From Geodermatophilus marinus (lineage in GTDB: Bacteria; Actinomycetota; Actinomycetes; Mycobacteriales; Geodermatophilaceae), in contig NZ_QVQH01000019.1 of the NCBI RefSeq assembly GCF_003428645.1, positions 22,784 through 86,783 of the forward strand: 64,000 bases of DNA, given 5' to 3'. Within the stretch, counting starts at the first letter, position 1. Each line of letters begins with the position of its first letter. The position numbers were made by a program, and so were the translations under genes. Shown in pieces: positions 1-11,455 of the stretch. The notes under the pieces were generated by a model. That model saw only the letters and a program-made list of their open reading frames with translations, did not search any database and was not told the origin of the DNA.

Positions 1-1792
<1,792 letters not shown>

Positions 1793-1885
1793 AGTGCCCC
1801 CATCGTCCCACGGGTCCGGGTGCCGTCCAGTCGGACGCCGGTCGCGTGCCGTCCCGCGGGGGCGGGTCCGCGCTCGGGGCTGGGC

Positions 1886-1915
1886 TTGGGGTGCCTCTCG
1901 CGACGCTGGTATCTT
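1886..1915 (+). promoter_or_regulatory. Probable rpsT promoter (-35 TTGGGG, -10 TATCTT)
   Basis: TTGGGG (1886-1891) and TATCTT (1910-1915) are separated by 18 nt, a reasonable housekeeping-sigma promoter pointing at rpsT, whose start lies about 80 nt downstream. Seen directly; activity is inferred. Confidence 0.45.
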
Positions 1916-1993
1916 GGCAGACCGGTCCGCTGGCGCTCGCCGTCCGGACGCACTGTCAGACTTCCCCTCCTTCGAGACACCCGAGGCTCACGC

Positions 1994-2254
1994 GTGGCGA
2001 ACATCAAGTCCCAGATGAAGCGGATCAAGACGAACGAGAAGCGCCGTCAGCGCAACGTCGCCGTCAAGTCCGCCCTGAAGACGCACGTCCGGCGCTTCCG
2101 CACGGCCGCCGACGCCGGGGACGCCGCCGCCGCCGAGGAGGCCATGAAGCAGGCCGTCAAGGCACTCGACAAGGCCGCCAGCAAGGGCATCATCCACAAG
2201 AACCAGGCCGCCAACCGCAAGTCGGGCATGGCGCACCGCATCGCCGGTCTCTGA
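1994..2254 (+). CDS. rpsT: 30S ribosomal protein S20
   Basis: Binds 16S rRNA in the body of the small subunit. The 86-residue protein begins (M)[17 protein letters not shown], is rich in Lys, Arg and Ala, and ends [10 protein letters not shown], which is typical of S20 in sequence and length. The GTG start at 1994 follows a weak GAGG about 8 nt upstream; the frame is open further upstream but lepA and the promoter occupy that DNA. It is transcribed away from lepA as a single gene and ends in a hairpin. Confidence 0.96.
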   Translation: MANIKSQMKRIKTNEKRRQRNVAVKSALKTHVRRFRTAADAGDAAAAEEAMKQAVKALDKAASKGIIHKNQAANRKSGMAHRIAGL

Positions 2255-5200
2255 GCCGCGCCGCCGCGCCCCCCGGCGCGGCCGGACGAACGGAGCCCCT
2301 CCCCTCGCGGGACGGGGCTCCGTTCGCGTTCCGGGGTCCGGGCGCGGCCGGGTCGCGCCGCCGGCGGCGGGTCAGCCGCGGCCGGAGCGGGTGGCCGCCC
2401 GGATGGCGACGATGCGCCGGACGGCGCTCTCCAGCGCGTAGTCGGCGCTGGCGGCGGCGCCCTTGACGCCGGCGTTGAGCTCGGCGGCCACGCCGATGGC
2501 CTGCTGCAGGCCCTCGATGCTCCACCCCCGCGCCTGCTGCTGGGCCTTGCGCACCTTCCAGGGCGGCATCTTGAGGGTGCGCGCGAGATCGGCCGCGTTC
2601 GTGGTGCGCAGCGAGGTGACCCGCGCGGCGGTGCGCACCCCGTCGGCGATGGCGTCGGCGATCAGCACGTGCGCCACCCCCCGCTGCAACGCCCAGCGCA
2701 GCACCTCCAGCGACCCCTGGCGGTCGCCGACGAGCACCTTCTCGGCCACGGTGAAGCCGCTGACCTCGGCCTGACCGCGGTGGAAGCGGGCCACGGCGTC
2801 GGCGTCGACGGTGCCCCCGAAGTCGGAGACCAGCTGGCCGGCCGCCGAGGAGAGCTGGCGCAGGTCGGCGCCGACCGCCTCGACGAGCGCGGCCGCGGCA
2901 TCGGGGGTGATCCGGCCGCCGGCCGTCCGCACGTCGTTGCGCACGAACGCGATGCGGTCCCCGACCGAGCTGACCCTGGGGCACTCGTCGACGGCGGCAC
3001 CCGCGGCGACGAATGCCTTGACCAGGGCCTCGTTGCGCTTGCCGCCGTGGTGCACGACGACGAGGGTCAGCTCCGGGTCGGGATCGGCGAGGTAGGAGGT
3101 CAGCGCGTCGACGAGCGCGGTCGCGGCCTCGTGCACGCCGGTGACGACCACGAGGCGGTGCGCGCCGAACAGCGAGGGCGCCAGCACGTCGGCCAGCTGC
3201 CCGACCGGCAGCCCCTGGGCGGGCAGCTCGTGCAGCTCGGCGTCGGGGTGGCGGTCGAGCACGGCGGCGCGGACGGCGGAGACAGCCCGGGCGCGCAGCA
3301 GCTCCTCCTCCCCCACGACCGCGCGGAGCCGGGAGGTCGGGGCGGGAGGTGCGGCGGCCACCCCGGCATGGTGCCACGCGGCGCCGACGGTCCCCGGGCG
3401 TCGGCCGGGCCGCGTCGGCCGCCGCCGGGTCCGCTCCTCCGGGGTCCGCGCTGCCGACCGCGGCCGGCCCCCCGCGGGCGGCCACGCCCCACCGGTCGGC
3501 GGTCCCGGCCACGGCCAGGTCCCCCTGCAGGTCGGTGCGGTGGACGACCATGCCGAGCTGCGCCAGCCAGGTGAGCAGCCGCGGGGCGGGGTGGCCGTAG
3601 GTGTTGCCCGCTCCCACCGAGACCAGCGCGGCGCGGGCGCCCGTGGCGGCGAGGAACGCCCGGTCGGCGTCCGCGCTGCCGTGGTGGGGCACCTTGAGCA
3701 CGTCGGCGCGCAGGTCCACGCCGCGGGCGTGGAGGCGGGCCTCCGCCTGCGCGCTCAGGTCACCGGTGAGCAGGACGCGCACCCCGTGCTGGGTCACCCG
3801 GACCACGAGGGACAGGTCGTTGGCCGTCGCCGTCGCCGTCGCGATCCCCGGCGGCGGGGCCAGCACCTCGACCAGCGCGGTCCCGACCGTGCGCCGCTGC
3901 CCGGGCACGAGCTCCGCGCGGGCACCCACCCCGGCCCGGCGCAGGACCGCCGTGAGCTGCGCCGCCCGGTCCTCCGCCGGGGAGAGCGTCCCGGTGGCCA
4001 CCTCGCCGACCTGCCGACCCGACAGCGCGCCGGCCAGCCCGCCCACGTGGTCGGCGTCCAGGTGGGTCAGCAGCACGAGCGGCAGCCGGTCGATCCCGAG
4101 CCGGTGCAGGCACCCGTCCACGGCGGCGACCTCGGCCCCGGTGTCGACCAGGATCCCCTCGCCCGGGCCGGTGGGCACGACCAGCGCGTCGCCCTGGCCG
4201 ACGTCGCAGGCCACGAGCACCGTCTCCGCGGGGGGCCACCCGCCGGTGACCTGGCGCAGCGGCCAGCCGAGGACGACGACGCCGAGCAGCACGGCCACGG
4301 CGAGCGCCCGGGTGCGGGGGAAGCGCCACAGCAGCACCCCGGCGGCGAGCAGCAGCACGGTGAGCAGGACCGCGCCGCGGGTGCCGGCCGGCCACGCGGC
4401 GGCGCCGTCGGGCACGGCGGCGGCCTGCTCGGCGACGAGGACCAGCCAGCGGACCGGCCACCCGGCCAGCCAGGTGAGGGCGTCCCCCGCCGGCGTCCAG
4501 ACCGCGCCCGCCACCGCGGCCCCCAGGCCCAGCACGGTCGCCGGTGGCACCGCCGGCGCGGCCAGCAGGTTGGCCGGCAGCGAGACCGGGCTGACCAGAC
4601 CCGACAGCCCGGCGACCAGGGGCGCCGTGGCCAGGCCGGCCGCCGCGGCGACGGAGAGCGCGTCGGCCACGGGCCGGGGCACCCCGCGTCGGTGCAGGCG
4701 CCGGGACCACCCGGGTGCCAGCAGGACGATGGCCCCGGTCGCCACCACGGACAGCGCGAACCCGGCGTCCCGCGCCAGGGCGGGGTCGGCCAGCAGCAGC
4801 ACGACCACCGAGCCGGCCAGCGCCGGCACCGCGGCCCGGGACCGGCCGGTCGCCAGCGCCAGCAGGGACACCGCGCCCATGGCGGCCGCCCGGACCACGC
4901 TGGCGGTCGGGCGGGCCAGCAGCACGAAGCCGACCAGCCCGGCCACCGCGACGAGGGCCTGCACCCTGCGGTCGACCGCCCGGCGGCGCAGCGGCGCCAG
5001 CAGCCCGGCCAGGACGATCGCGACGTTCGCGCCGGAGACGGCGGTGAGGTGCGCCAGCCCGGCGCGCCGGAAGTCCTCGCGCAGGACCGGGTCCATCGCC
5101 CGCGTGTCGCCCACGACCAGCCCCGGCAGCAGCCCGCCGGCCCGGTCGTCGAGCACGCGGGCCGCCGAGCCGGCCAGGCCGTCGCGCAGCCCGCCGGCGA

Positions 5201-5804
5201 CCCGCTGGGCCGTCGGCGGCGGACCGAGGAGGGCCGGCGGGTCCCGGGCCGAGACCCGGGCCACCACGGCGTCGGCCGGGTCGGCCGGGGTGACCCACGC
5301 CCGCACCCGGAGCCGCTGCCCCGGCAGCAGGCCCAGCCACCCCTCGGCCGGGGCGAACAGCACGACGCCGTCCCCCGTCCGCGTGCGCCCCCCGGCGTGC
5401 TCGACGGCGGTGACCGTCGCGTCGGCGACCACGCGGCCCGGCCCGGGCCCACGCACCGGGCGCGGGTCCCCGTCGAGCGCGAGCTCCACGGTCACCGCAC
5501 GCCCGGCACCGGCCACGGCCGTCAGCGGGGAGGCCTCCCGCGAGCCGGCCCGCACCGCGGCCGTGGCCGCCGTGACCGCCAGTGCGGCGAGCACCCCCAG
5601 CGCGACGACGGCCCCCGGGCCACGGCGCCGGGAGACCAGCACCCCCGCGGCGACGGCCCCGGCCGCGACCGCCCACGTCACGGGCGGGGACGACACCGGC
5701 GCGAGGAGGGAGCCGGCCCAGACGGTGACCGCCGCCGGGACCAGGCGCAGGTCGACCCAGCTCCAGCGCTCGGGGGTGGACGCGGCGGGACGCCCCGGAC
5801 TCAC
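2190..5804 (-). CDS. comEC: ComEC/Rec2 DNA-internalisation channel, no stop codon until inside rpsT
   Basis: Polytopic membrane channel for single-stranded DNA uptake. The recognisable protein covers 5804 to about 3370: N-terminal membrane/OB region, competence domain with [16 protein letters not shown], many hydrophobic helices, then a metallo-beta-lactamase-like domain with [10 protein letters not shown] and [11 protein letters not shown]. The GTG start at 5804 overlaps the comEA stop by 4 nt (GTGA). Oddly, after the expected C-terminus ([13 protein letters not shown]) no stop occurs in frame: the frame stays open through all of holA to 2190 as Arg/Gly/Ala-rich out-of-frame-like sequence. 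The true end is probably near 3370, lost by mutation or a sequence error; the coordinates given are the literal open frame. Confidence 0.8.
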   Translation of the reverse strand: MSPGRPAASTPERWSWVDLRLVPAAVTVWAGSLLAPVSSPPVTWAVAAGAVAAGVLVSRRRGPGAVVALGVLAALAVTAATAAVRAGSREASPLTAVAGAGRAVTVELALDGDPRPVRGPGPGRVVADATVTAVEHAGGRTRTGDGVVLFAPAEGWLGLLPGQRLRVRAWVTPADPADAVVARVSARDPPALLGPPPTAQRVAGGLRDGLAGSAARVLDDRAGGLLPGLVVGDTRAMDPVLREDFRRAGLAHLTAVSGANVAIVLAGLLAPLRRRAVDRRVQALVAVAGLVGFVLLARPTASVVRAAAMGAVSLLALATGRSRAAVPALAGSVVVLLLADPALARDAGFALSVVATGAIVLLAPGWSRRLHRRGVPRPVADALSVAAAAGLATAPLVAGLSGLVSPVSLPANLLAAPAVPPATVLGLGAAVAGAVWTPAGDALTWLAGWPVRWLVLVAEQAAAVPDGAAAWPAGTRGAVLLTVLLLAAGVLLWRFPRTRALAVAVLLGVVVLGWPLRQVTGGWPPAETVLVACDVGQGDALVVPTGPGEGILVDTGAEVAAVDGCLHRLGIDRLPLVLLTHLDADHVGGLAGALSGRQVGEVATGTLSPAEDRAAQLTAVLRRAGVGARAELVPGQRRTVGTALVEVLAPPPGIATATATANDLSLVVRVTQHGVRVLLTGDLSAQAEARLHARGVDLRADVLKVPHHGSADADRAFLAATGARAALVSVGAGNTYGHPAPRLLTWLAQLGMVVHRTDLQGDLAVAGTADRWGVAARGGPAAVGSADPGGADPAAADAARPTPGDRRRRVAPCRGGRRTSRPDLPAPRGRGGGGAAARPGCLRRPRRRARPPPRRRAARAARPGAAGRAAGRRAGALAVRRAPPRGRHRRARGRDRARRRADLLPRRSRPGADPRRRAPRRQAQRGPGQGIRRRGCRRRRVPQGQLGRGPHRVRAQRRADGRRPDHPRCRGRARRGGRRRPAPALLGGRPAGLRLRGHRRRRRRGPLPPRSGRGQRLHRGREGARRRPPGVAGGAALGVAAGGGARADRRRHRRRGAHRRAGHLAAHHERGRSRAHPQDAALEGAQGPAAGAGVEHRGPAAGHRRGRRAQRRRQGRRRQRRLRAGERRPAHRRHPGGHPLRPRLTRRRRRDPAAPGPRNANGAPSREGRGSVRPAAPGGAAARLRDRRCGAPCPTCGWRPGSCG
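2287..2326. terminator. Hairpin terminator between rpsT and holA
   Basis: CGAACGGAGCCCC (2287-2299) pairs perfectly with GGGGCTCCGTTCG (2314-2326) across a 14-nt loop. It lies between the convergent rpsT and holA stops, so it can serve both. There is no long T-run, as is common in GC-rich actinobacteria. Confidence 0.7.
2372..3361 (-). CDS. holA: DNA polymerase III delta subunit
   Basis: Clamp-loader subunit that opens the beta clamp. The 329-aa protein (M)[19 protein letters not shown] has the holA pattern: a degenerate AAA+ N-domain (LVVVTGVHE), a lid segment and a C-terminal collar domain ([18 protein letters not shown]). Length is normal for the family. The GTG start at 3361 was chosen as the first in-frame start after the ComEC-homologous segment ends. 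It follows comEA-comEC on the same strand, the common actinobacterial order. The whole gene lies inside the open frame that continues from comEC, which is unusual (see comEC). Confidence 0.9.
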   Translation of the reverse strand: MAAAPPAPTSRLRAVVGEEELLRARAVSAVRAAVLDRHPDAELHELPAQGLPVGQLADVLAPSLFGAHRLVVVTGVHEAATALVDALTSYLADPDPELTLVVVHHGGKRNEALVKAFVAAGAAVDECPRVSSVGDRIAFVRNDVRTAGGRITPDAAAALVEAVGADLRQLSSAAGQLVSDFGGTVDADAVARFHRGQAEVSGFTVAEKVLVGDRQGSLEVLRWALQRGVAHVLIADAIADGVRTAARVTSLRTTNAADLARTLKMPPWKVRKAQQQARGWSIEGLQQAIGVAAELNAGVKGAAASADYALESAVRRIVAIRAATRSGRG

Positions 5805-6700
5805 ACCCGCACCAGCGGGGCCAGCTCGGCGTAGGTGGTCGGCCCGATGCCCGGGACGTCGTCGAGCTGCTCGACCGAGGTGAAGCGGCCGTGCTGGGCC
5901 CGGTGGTCGACGATGCGCCCGGCCAGCACGGGGCCGATGCCCGGCAGGGCGTCGAGGTCGGCCGCGGTCGCCGCGTTGAGGTCCACCGGGGAGGCGCCGC
6001 CGGCCCCCGCTCCCGCCCCCGCCGCGGCCGGGTCGGTGCCCGCACCGGCCCCCGGCACGCCGACGGCGATCTGCTGCCCGTCGGACACCACGGCCGCGTG
6101 GTTGACCGACGCCGGGTCGGCCTCCGGGAGGAGCCCGCCGGCGGCCGCCACCGCGTCGGCGACGCGGGCACCGGCCGGCAGGGTGACCAGGCCCGGCCGG
6201 ACGACCTGGCCGACCACCGACACCACCACCGCGCCGTCCGTGCCGGCGGCCTCGTCGACGGCGGGGGTGGCGGGTCCGGGGCTCGGCGCGGCCGCGGGTG
6301 GGGCCGACGGGGCCGGGCTCACGGCGGCGGGGGCCCCGGTGACCGGCTCCACCCGCGGGCGGTCCAGCCAGGTCCAGCCCGCGACCGCCAGGGCCGCCAG
6401 CAGGCCGGCCACCCACAGCGCCCGCGCCCCCCGCCGGCCGGGGTCCAGCCGGACGGCCGTCCCCGGCGCCCGGTGCCGGCCGAGCCCGCCGGGCAGCGCC
6501 GGGTTCTCGTCGTCCTCCCGTCCGGACCACGGGGGGCCGCCCCCGCCACCGGCCCCGTGGCGGTCCTCGCCGCCGTCCGCGTCCCCGGCCGGCGCCTCCT
6601 GCGGGACCCAGCCGGGCGGGGGTGGTTCCTGCGCGAGCAGGGCACGCAGCCGGGCGCGGATGACGTCGGCGTCCTCGTCGCGGCGGGTGGTCAGGCGCAC
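5801..6700 (-). CDS. comEA: ComEA-type DNA-binding competence protein
   Basis: Membrane-anchored double-stranded DNA receptor for uptake. The 299-aa protein has a long cytoplasmic N-terminus, one membrane helix near residues 93-112 (LWVAGLLAALAVAGWTWL), a low-complexity Ala/Pro stretch, an SLBB domain (VVGQVVRPGLVTLPAGARV) and a C-terminal double helix-hairpin-helix (ATAADLDALPGIGPVLAGRI, then DDVPGIGPTTYAELAPL). It overlaps comEC by 4 nt, so the pair is translationally coupled. Whether this organism is naturally competent cannot be judged here. Confidence 0.92.
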   Translation of the reverse strand: MRLTTRRDEDADVIRARLRALLAQEPPPPGWVPQEAPAGDADGGEDRHGAGGGGGPPWSGREDDENPALPGGLGRHRAPGTAVRLDPGRRGARALWVAGLLAALAVAGWTWLDRPRVEPVTGAPAAVSPAPSAPPAAAPSPGPATPAVDEAAGTDGAVVVSVVGQVVRPGLVTLPAGARVADAVAAAGGLLPEADPASVNHAAVVSDGQQIAVGVPGAGAGTDPAAAGAGAGAGGASPVDLNAATAADLDALPGIGPVLAGRIVDHRAQHGRFTSVEQLDDVPGIGPTTYAELAPLVRV

Positions 6701-6823
6701 GCAGCGGACGCTAGGCAGCCCCGCGTGGACCGGCGCCGGTCGGCGCGGGTTGTGGACGGGACCCCTGGCTGTGGACGACGGGCCGGGTGCGCCGGCCGCA
6801 CCGGGCAGGGTGGCCCGGTGCCC

Positions 6824-7810
6824 TCAGGACCGGTCCGCGCCCGGAGCGCCGCCCGCCGTGCCGTCGCCGCCCGTGCCCCCGCCGGCTGGGCCGTCGCTCG
6901 GGGCGCCCTGCTCCTCCTCGCCCGGCTGCTCCCCGTGCGGCGGGCCCGTCTCCCCGACCGGCTCGGTCGCCGGGGCCACCACCACCCCCACGGCGCCCGG
7001 GCCGACGTGGGCGCCGATGGCGGCGCCCAGCTCGCTGAGGTGGCAGGCCCGCAGCTGCGGCAGCCGGGCCCGCAGGTCACCGGTCAGCCGGGCGGCCCGT
7101 TCGGGGGCGGCCAGGTGGTGCACGGCCACCGCCACCGGCTCCTCCCCGGCCTCCGCCCCCGCCAGCTGCACCAGCCGGGCCAGCGCGCGGGCCGACGTCC
7201 GCACCTTCTCCAGCGGCAGCACCCGCCCGTCGACGACGTGCAGGAGCGGCTTCATGGCGAGCGCCGTGCCGATCATGGACGCCGCGGAGCCGATCCGCCC
7301 GCCGCGGCGCAGGTGCTCGAGGGTGTCGACGACGAAGAACGTGCGGGTGCGGGCGGCGGTGTCCCGGGCCGCGGTGGCGGCCTCGTCGGCCGTGCCGCCG
7401 GAGGCGGCCGCCCGGGCCGCGGCGAGCACGGCGAACCCGTTGCCCATCGCGGCCGAGCGGGAGTCGACGACGGTGACCACGTGCTCACCCACCTGGGACG
7501 CGGCCAGCCGCGCCGCGTCGACGGTCCCGGAGAGCTCGGCCGACAGGTGCACCGAGACGATGCGGTCGGCGCCGGCGGCCAGCCGGCGCCGGTAGGCGGC
7601 GACGAAGTCCCCCGGCGTCGGGCGGGAGGTCGAGACCTGCTGCCCGCGGGTGGCCAGGGCGCGCGCCACGTCGGCGGGCCCGATGTCCTCCCCCTCGCGG
7701 CCGGACCGCCCGGTGGTCACGACGTACAGCGGCACGACCTCGATGCCGTGCGCGGCGACCAGCTCGGCGGGCAGGTAGGCCGTGGAGTCGGTGACCACGG
7801 CGACAGACAC
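6824..7810 (-). CDS. DegV family fatty-acid-binding protein
   Basis: DegV proteins bind a fatty acid and in Firmicutes act with fatty-acid kinase FakA as FakB. The N-terminus MSVAVVTDSTAYLPAEL and the motif STSRPTPGDF are characteristic, with HLSAELSGT and HLRRGGRIG further on. The 328-aa length is longer than usual because of a Gly/Pro/Glu-rich C-terminal tail of about 45 residues. GTG start at 7810. It stands alone between comEA and the rsfS operon with gaps of about 90-120 nt. The partner kinase is not in this window. Confidence 0.88.
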   Translation of the reverse strand: MSVAVVTDSTAYLPAELVAAHGIEVVPLYVVTTGRSGREGEDIGPADVARALATRGQQVSTSRPTPGDFVAAYRRRLAAGADRIVSVHLSAELSGTVDAARLAASQVGEHVVTVVDSRSAAMGNGFAVLAAARAAASGGTADEAATAARDTAARTRTFFVVDTLEHLRRGGRIGSAASMIGTALAMKPLLHVVDGRVLPLEKVRTSARALARLVQLAGAEAGEEPVAVAVHHLAAPERAARLTGDLRARLPQLRACHLSELGAAIGAHVGPGAVGVVVAPATEPVGETGPPHGEQPGEEEQGAPSDGPAGGGTGGDGTAGGAPGADRS

Positions 7811-7897
7811 CGGCCGAGGCTAGCCCGCACGGGAGTCCCCGGGGTCCGGCCGGTCCGCAGGAGCACCCGGGCGGGTGGCCGGCCCGCCGGTAGAGGC

Positions 7898-8626
7898 TCA
7901 GGTGACCGCGTCGGCGTCCTGGACGGCGCCTGCGGCGCCCTCCTCCGGGCTCGCGCCGGCCCGCAGCGGCCCGAGGCCGGGTGCTCCCCCCGAGGCCGGG
8001 TCGGGCAGCCGCGGGGCGGCCGTGTTGTGCCGCAGCAGCCGCCACCGCCGGCCCTGGAAGGCCAGCTCGCTCCAGGCGCAGTTGGCCAGCGGCCCGAACA
8101 GCCTGCGGTGCTCGGGTCCCAGCCCCAGCAGCGCCTCCATCAGCCGGGCGGCCGTCCCCCCGTGGGTCACGACCACCGCCACCTCGGTCTCGGGCAGGTC
8201 GCGGAGCGCGGCGAGCGCCCGGCGCGGGACCTCGGCTACGTCCTCCCCGCCGCGCCCGCGCACCGGGCGCCCGGCGAGCCAGTCGGCGTACTGCTCGGGG
8301 TACCGGTCGGCGACCTCCTGCCGGGTGAGGCCCTCCCACGCGCCCATCCCGTGCTCCCGCAGCCGGGCGTCGAGCCGCAACGGCACGCCGAGCGCCTCGG
8401 TGAGGGCGGCGGCGGTCGACCGGGCCCGGTCCAGGTCGCTGGACACCACCACGGTCGCGTCCGCGGCGAGCCCGTCGGCGGCCAGGTGCGCGGCCGCGGC
8501 GGCGGCCTGGCGGCGGCCCTCGGGGTCCAGCGGCGGGTCGAGCTGGCCCTGGAACCGGCCGGTCGCGTTCCACTCGGTGCGCCCGTGCCGCCAGACCAGC
8601 AGCCGCGGGACGGGCAGCGGGGTCAC
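7898..8626 (-). CDS. Histidine phosphatase (phosphoglycerate-mutase-like)
   Basis: Histidine-phosphatase superfamily; substrate not known. The catalytic RHG motif appears as LLVWRHGRTEWN near the N-terminus, the second histidine in VVVTHGGTAARL, and REHGMGAWEGLT between them matches the cobC/GpmB-like branch. About 242 aa including a Pro/Gly/Ala-rich C-terminal tail. The GTG start at 8626 overlaps the rsfS stop by 4 nt, so it is the last gene of nadD-rsfS-phosphatase, a conserved actinobacterial order in which it is often labelled a phosphoglycerate mutase or glucosyl-3-phosphoglycerate phosphatase relative. Confidence 0.9.
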   Translation of the reverse strand: MTPLPVPRLLVWRHGRTEWNATGRFQGQLDPPLDPEGRRQAAAAAAHLAADGLAADATVVVSSDLDRARSTAAALTEALGVPLRLDARLREHGMGAWEGLTRQEVADRYPEQYADWLAGRPVRGRGGEDVAEVPRRALAALRDLPETEVAVVVTHGGTAARLMEALLGLGPEHRRLFGPLANCAWSELAFQGRRWRLLRHNTAAPRLPDPASGGAPGLGPLRAGASPEEGAAGAVQDADAVT

Positions 8627-9204
8627 CGGCCGGCCGCCTCCGGGCCCGGGTCGTCCCCGGGCTCGCCGCCGTCCCCGGGCTCGTCGCCGTCCCCGGGCTC
8701 GCCGCCGTCCCCGGGCTCGCCGCCGTCCCCGGGTGCGGTGGGCTCCGGCGCCAGGGGGGTCGGGTCGGCGCTGCCGGGGTCGACGTCGTCGGCGGACAGC
8801 GTGCCCCCGGCCGGGGCGGTGGCGCGCGCACCGCCGTCCGGGGCGGCTGCGTCCACGAAGGGGATCGTCGGGCAGTCCTTCCACAGCCGCTCGAGCGCGT
8901 AGTAGGCCCGCTCCTCGGCGTGCTGCACGTGCACCACCACGTCGACGAAGTCCAGCAGCACCCAGCGGGCCTCGGCGACGCCCTCGCGCCGCACCGGCTT
9001 GACGCCGTGGGCGCGCAGCCGCTCCTCCACCTCGTCGACGATGGCCTGCACCTGCCGCTCGTTGGGGGCCGAGGCCAGGACGAAGGCGTCGGTGATGGCC
9101 AGCCGGTCGCTGACGTCGACGATCGACACGTCCGTGGCCAGCTTGTCGCTGGCGGCCTGCGCGGCCAGCAGGGCGGTCTCGCGCGCCTCGGCCGAGGCGG
9201 TCAT
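8623..9204 (-). CDS. rsfS: Ribosomal silencing factor RsfS
   Basis: Binds L14 on the 50S subunit and blocks subunit joining in starvation. The core of about 115 residues runs [49 protein letters not shown] and [14 protein letters not shown]. The ATG at 9204 has a strong AGGAGGT 5-8 nt upstream and overlaps the nadD stop (ATGA). Unusually, a C-terminal extension of about 70 residues follows the core, Asp/Gly/Pro-rich with EPGDGG repeats, making the protein 193 aa instead of about 120-130. Confidence 0.93.
   Translation of the reverse strand: MTASAEARETALLAAQAASDKLATDVSIVDVSDRLAITDAFVLASAPNERQVQAIVDEVEERLRAHGVKPVRREGVAEARWVLLDFVDVVVHVQHAEERAYYALERLWKDCPTIPFVDAAAPDGGARATAPAGGTLSADDVDPGSADPTPLAPEPTAPGDGGEPGDGGEPGDGDEPGDGGEPGDDPGPEAAGR
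8651..8722 (-). repeat. 18-bp tandem repeat inside rsfS
   Basis: Four 18-bp units (consensus ccgtccccgggctcgccg on the + strand) encode the acidic (GDGGEP)n tail of RsfS. Being a multiple of 3, copy-number change would keep the frame. Confidence 0.85.
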
Positions 9205-9935
9205 CGGGGTACCTCCTGGAGATGGGGGGACGGCGGGTCGGCGGCCGGGCCGTTGCCGGCCGGCGGCCGGTCGTAGGGCCGGGCACCGGCGCGCGCCCCG
9301 TCGGCCGATGCCCCGGGCCGGCCCCCGGGCGGCGTGCGCGGGCCGGCAGCCCTGCGGTAGAGCCCGCGCTTCTCGATGTACTGGACGACGCCGTCGGGGA
9401 CCAGGTACCAGACCGGCATGCCGCGTCCGACCCGGTTCCGGCAGTCGCTGGAGCTGATCGACAGCGCAGGGACCTCCACCAGGCTCACCGTGCCCTCCGG
9501 CAGGTGGGCGTCGCCGAGGTCGAAGCCCGGCCGGGTGACGCCGATGAAGTGGGCCAGCGAGAAGCACCGGTCGCTGTCCCGCCAGCTGAGGATCTGGGAG
9601 AGCGCGTCCGCGCCGGTGATGAAGAACAGCTCGTCGTCCGGCCGCTGCCGCTGCAGGTCGGTGAGGGTGTCGATGGTGTAGGTCGGGCCGCCGCGGTCGA
9701 TGTCGACCCGGCTCACCGAGAACCGCGGGTTGGAGGCCGTGGCGATCACCGTCATGAGGTAGCGGTCCTCCGCCGGGCTGACCTCCCGGTCGCTCTTCTG
9801 CCACGGCTGACCCGTGGGCACGAAGACGACCTCGTCCAGCCCGAACAGGCTGGCGACCTCGCTGGCCGCCACCAGGTGCCCGTGGTGGACCGGGTCGAAC
9901 GTCCCGCCCATCACCCCGACCCGCCGTCCTGTCAC
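9201..9935 (-). CDS. nadD: Nicotinate-nucleotide adenylyltransferase
   Basis: Converts nicotinate mononucleotide to deamido-NAD in NAD synthesis. It has the nucleotidyltransferase signature [17 protein letters not shown] with the HxGH motif, then [22 protein letters not shown] and the distal [11 protein letters not shown] (the ISSTxIR-like motif). GTG at 9935 was preferred to the internal ATG at 9911, which would remove the first beta-strand. About 244 aa, with a Pro/Gly-rich C-terminal tail of about 45 residues beyond the catalytic core. First gene of the nadD-rsfS-phosphatase operon. Confidence 0.94.
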   Translation of the reverse strand: MTGRRVGVMGGTFDPVHHGHLVAASEVASLFGLDEVVFVPTGQPWQKSDREVSPAEDRYLMTVIATASNPRFSVSRVDIDRGGPTYTIDTLTDLQRQRPDDELFFITGADALSQILSWRDSDRCFSLAHFIGVTRPGFDLGDAHLPEGTVSLVEVPALSISSSDCRNRVGRGMPVWYLVPDGVVQYIEKRGLYRRAAGPRTPPGGRPGASADGARAGARPYDRPPAGNGPAADPPSPHLQEVPR

Positions 9936-10015
9936 CGATCGAGCGTATCCGCCGGTCGCCGCGGGGGCGGCCGGGCCCGGCCGACCCCCACGAGGAGGAC
10001 CGGCCCGTCGGCCGG

Positions 10016-11455
10016 CTACAGCGTCGTGACGAAGTCGGCGAGCTGGGCGGCGTTGCGGCACTCGACCATGTCGACGACCTCGCCGTACCGGTCGGCCGCC
10101 GAGTCGCCGCTGCCCCACAGCCGGCGGGGCTCGGGGTTGAGCCAGTGCGCCGTGCGGGCCCGCCGGACCAGGTCGCCGAGCACCGGCAGGCCGGGCTGGC
10201 GGTAGTTGGTCCGGCCGTCGCCGAGCACCAGCAGCGAGGTCTTGGGGCCGACGGCGGTGGGCCACCGGTCGGCGAAGACCTCGAACGCGGTCCCGTAGTC
10301 GCTGTGCCCGTCGAACCCGACGACGGCGGCCTCCCGGCCGATCCGCTGCACCGCGTCGGCCACGTCGGCCCCGGGGCGGAAGAACCGGGTGACCTCGTCG
10401 GTGGTGTCGACGAAGGCGAAGGCCCGCACCCCGGAGAAGTGCTCGCGCAACGCCTGCGTGAGCATCAGCGTGAAGTGGCTGAACCCGGCCACCGAGCCGC
10501 TGACGTCGCACAGCACCACGAGCTCGGGCTTGTGCACCTTCCGCGGCCGGTGGTGTGTCACGACCGGGACGCCGCCGGTGCCCAGCGAGGCACGCACGGT
10601 GCGCCGGAAGTCCAGCCGGCCCTCGCGGCCCATCCGCCGGCGCGCCGAGAGCCGCACCGCCAGCCGCCGGGCCAGCGGGGCCACGGTGCGGCGCAGCTCG
10701 GCGAGGTCGGCGGCCTGGGCGCGCAGGAAGTCGACCTGGTCGGCCAGCGGGCGCACCGCGTGCCTCGCCACCCGGTCCCGCCCGCGCTCGGCCGCCGTCC
10801 GCCGCCGGACCTCGGCCTCCACCGCGGCGCGGAAGGCCGCCAGCCGCTCGCGCACCGTCTGGCGGGCCACCTGCTCGGCCAGCCCGCCGCGCCCGCCGTC
10901 GCCGAGCAGGCCGGCCAGCAGCTGCGCGACCAGGGTGTCCGGCGACAGCGCCCGCATCACCCGGTAGCTGAAGAAGGACTGGCCCGACGGCGACGGCGTG
11001 GCCCGCCCCAGCTGGTCGACGGCCAGCCGGGCGAACCGGCGCAGCGCCTCGTCGTCCCCGTCGAGCAGCAGCCGGGCCAGCTCGGCGCGCATCAGCTCGG
11101 CGAGGTCGGCGCCGTCCGGGACGTCGAGCGTCGACTCCCCCGCCTCGCCGGGCTCCGCGTCCTCCTCACCGGGCGGCACGTCGGGCCGGTCGCCCAGCGG
11201 CCACCACAGGTCGAACAGGACGTCGTAGGCCGGTCGCTGGGCGGCCCGCTGCAGCAGGACCGCGGCCAGCCCGTGCCGCAGCTGCTCGCGGTCGAGCAGG
11301 TCGACGGCGGTGAGGATCTCCGCGGCGTCGACGGCCTGGCTGATCCCGACCGGGATCCCGGCCTCGCGCACCGCGCGGACGAACCCGTCGAGGTGACCGG
11401 CGAGCCCACCGGGCTCCGGCGCCGGCGGCACGGCTGCGGACGCGGCGGCGGGCAT
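10016..11455 (-). CDS. VWA-domain (CoxE-like) protein paired with MoxR ATPase
   Basis: CoxE/VWA proteins partner MoxR AAA+ ATPases as metal-dependent chaperones for enzyme or complex maturation; the target is unknown. The 479-aa protein has a charged N-terminal half and a C-terminal von Willebrand A domain with the MIDAS motif [15 protein letters not shown], the Thr of [11 protein letters not shown], and GDGRTNY. The ATG start at 11455 overlaps the stop of the MoxR gene (ATGA), so the two are coupled. No molybdenum-hydroxylase genes lie nearby, so the client cannot be inferred. Confidence 0.88.
   Translation of the reverse strand: MPAAASAAVPPAPEPGGLAGHLDGFVRAVREAGIPVGISQAVDAAEILTAVDLLDREQLRHGLAAVLLQRAAQRPAYDVLFDLWWPLGDRPDVPPGEEDAEPGEAGESTLDVPDGADLAELMRAELARLLLDGDDEALRRFARLAVDQLGRATPSPSGQSFFSYRVMRALSPDTLVAQLLAGLLGDGGRGGLAEQVARQTVRERLAAFRAAVEAEVRRRTAAERGRDRVARHAVRPLADQVDFLRAQAADLAELRRTVAPLARRLAVRLSARRRMGREGRLDFRRTVRASLGTGGVPVVTHHRPRKVHKPELVVLCDVSGSVAGFSHFTLMLTQALREHFSGVRAFAFVDTTDEVTRFFRPGADVADAVQRIGREAAVVGFDGHSDYGTAFEVFADRWPTAVGPKTSLLVLGDGRTNYRQPGLPVLGDLVRRARTAHWLNPEPRRLWGSGDSAADRYGEVVDMVECRNAAQLADFVTTL

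Noticed and set aside
2190..3361. ComEC C-terminal extension as a functional domain
   Set aside because: The extension is Arg/Gly/Ala-rich, matches no fold and lies exactly on the holA reading frame; kept as a literal open frame only.
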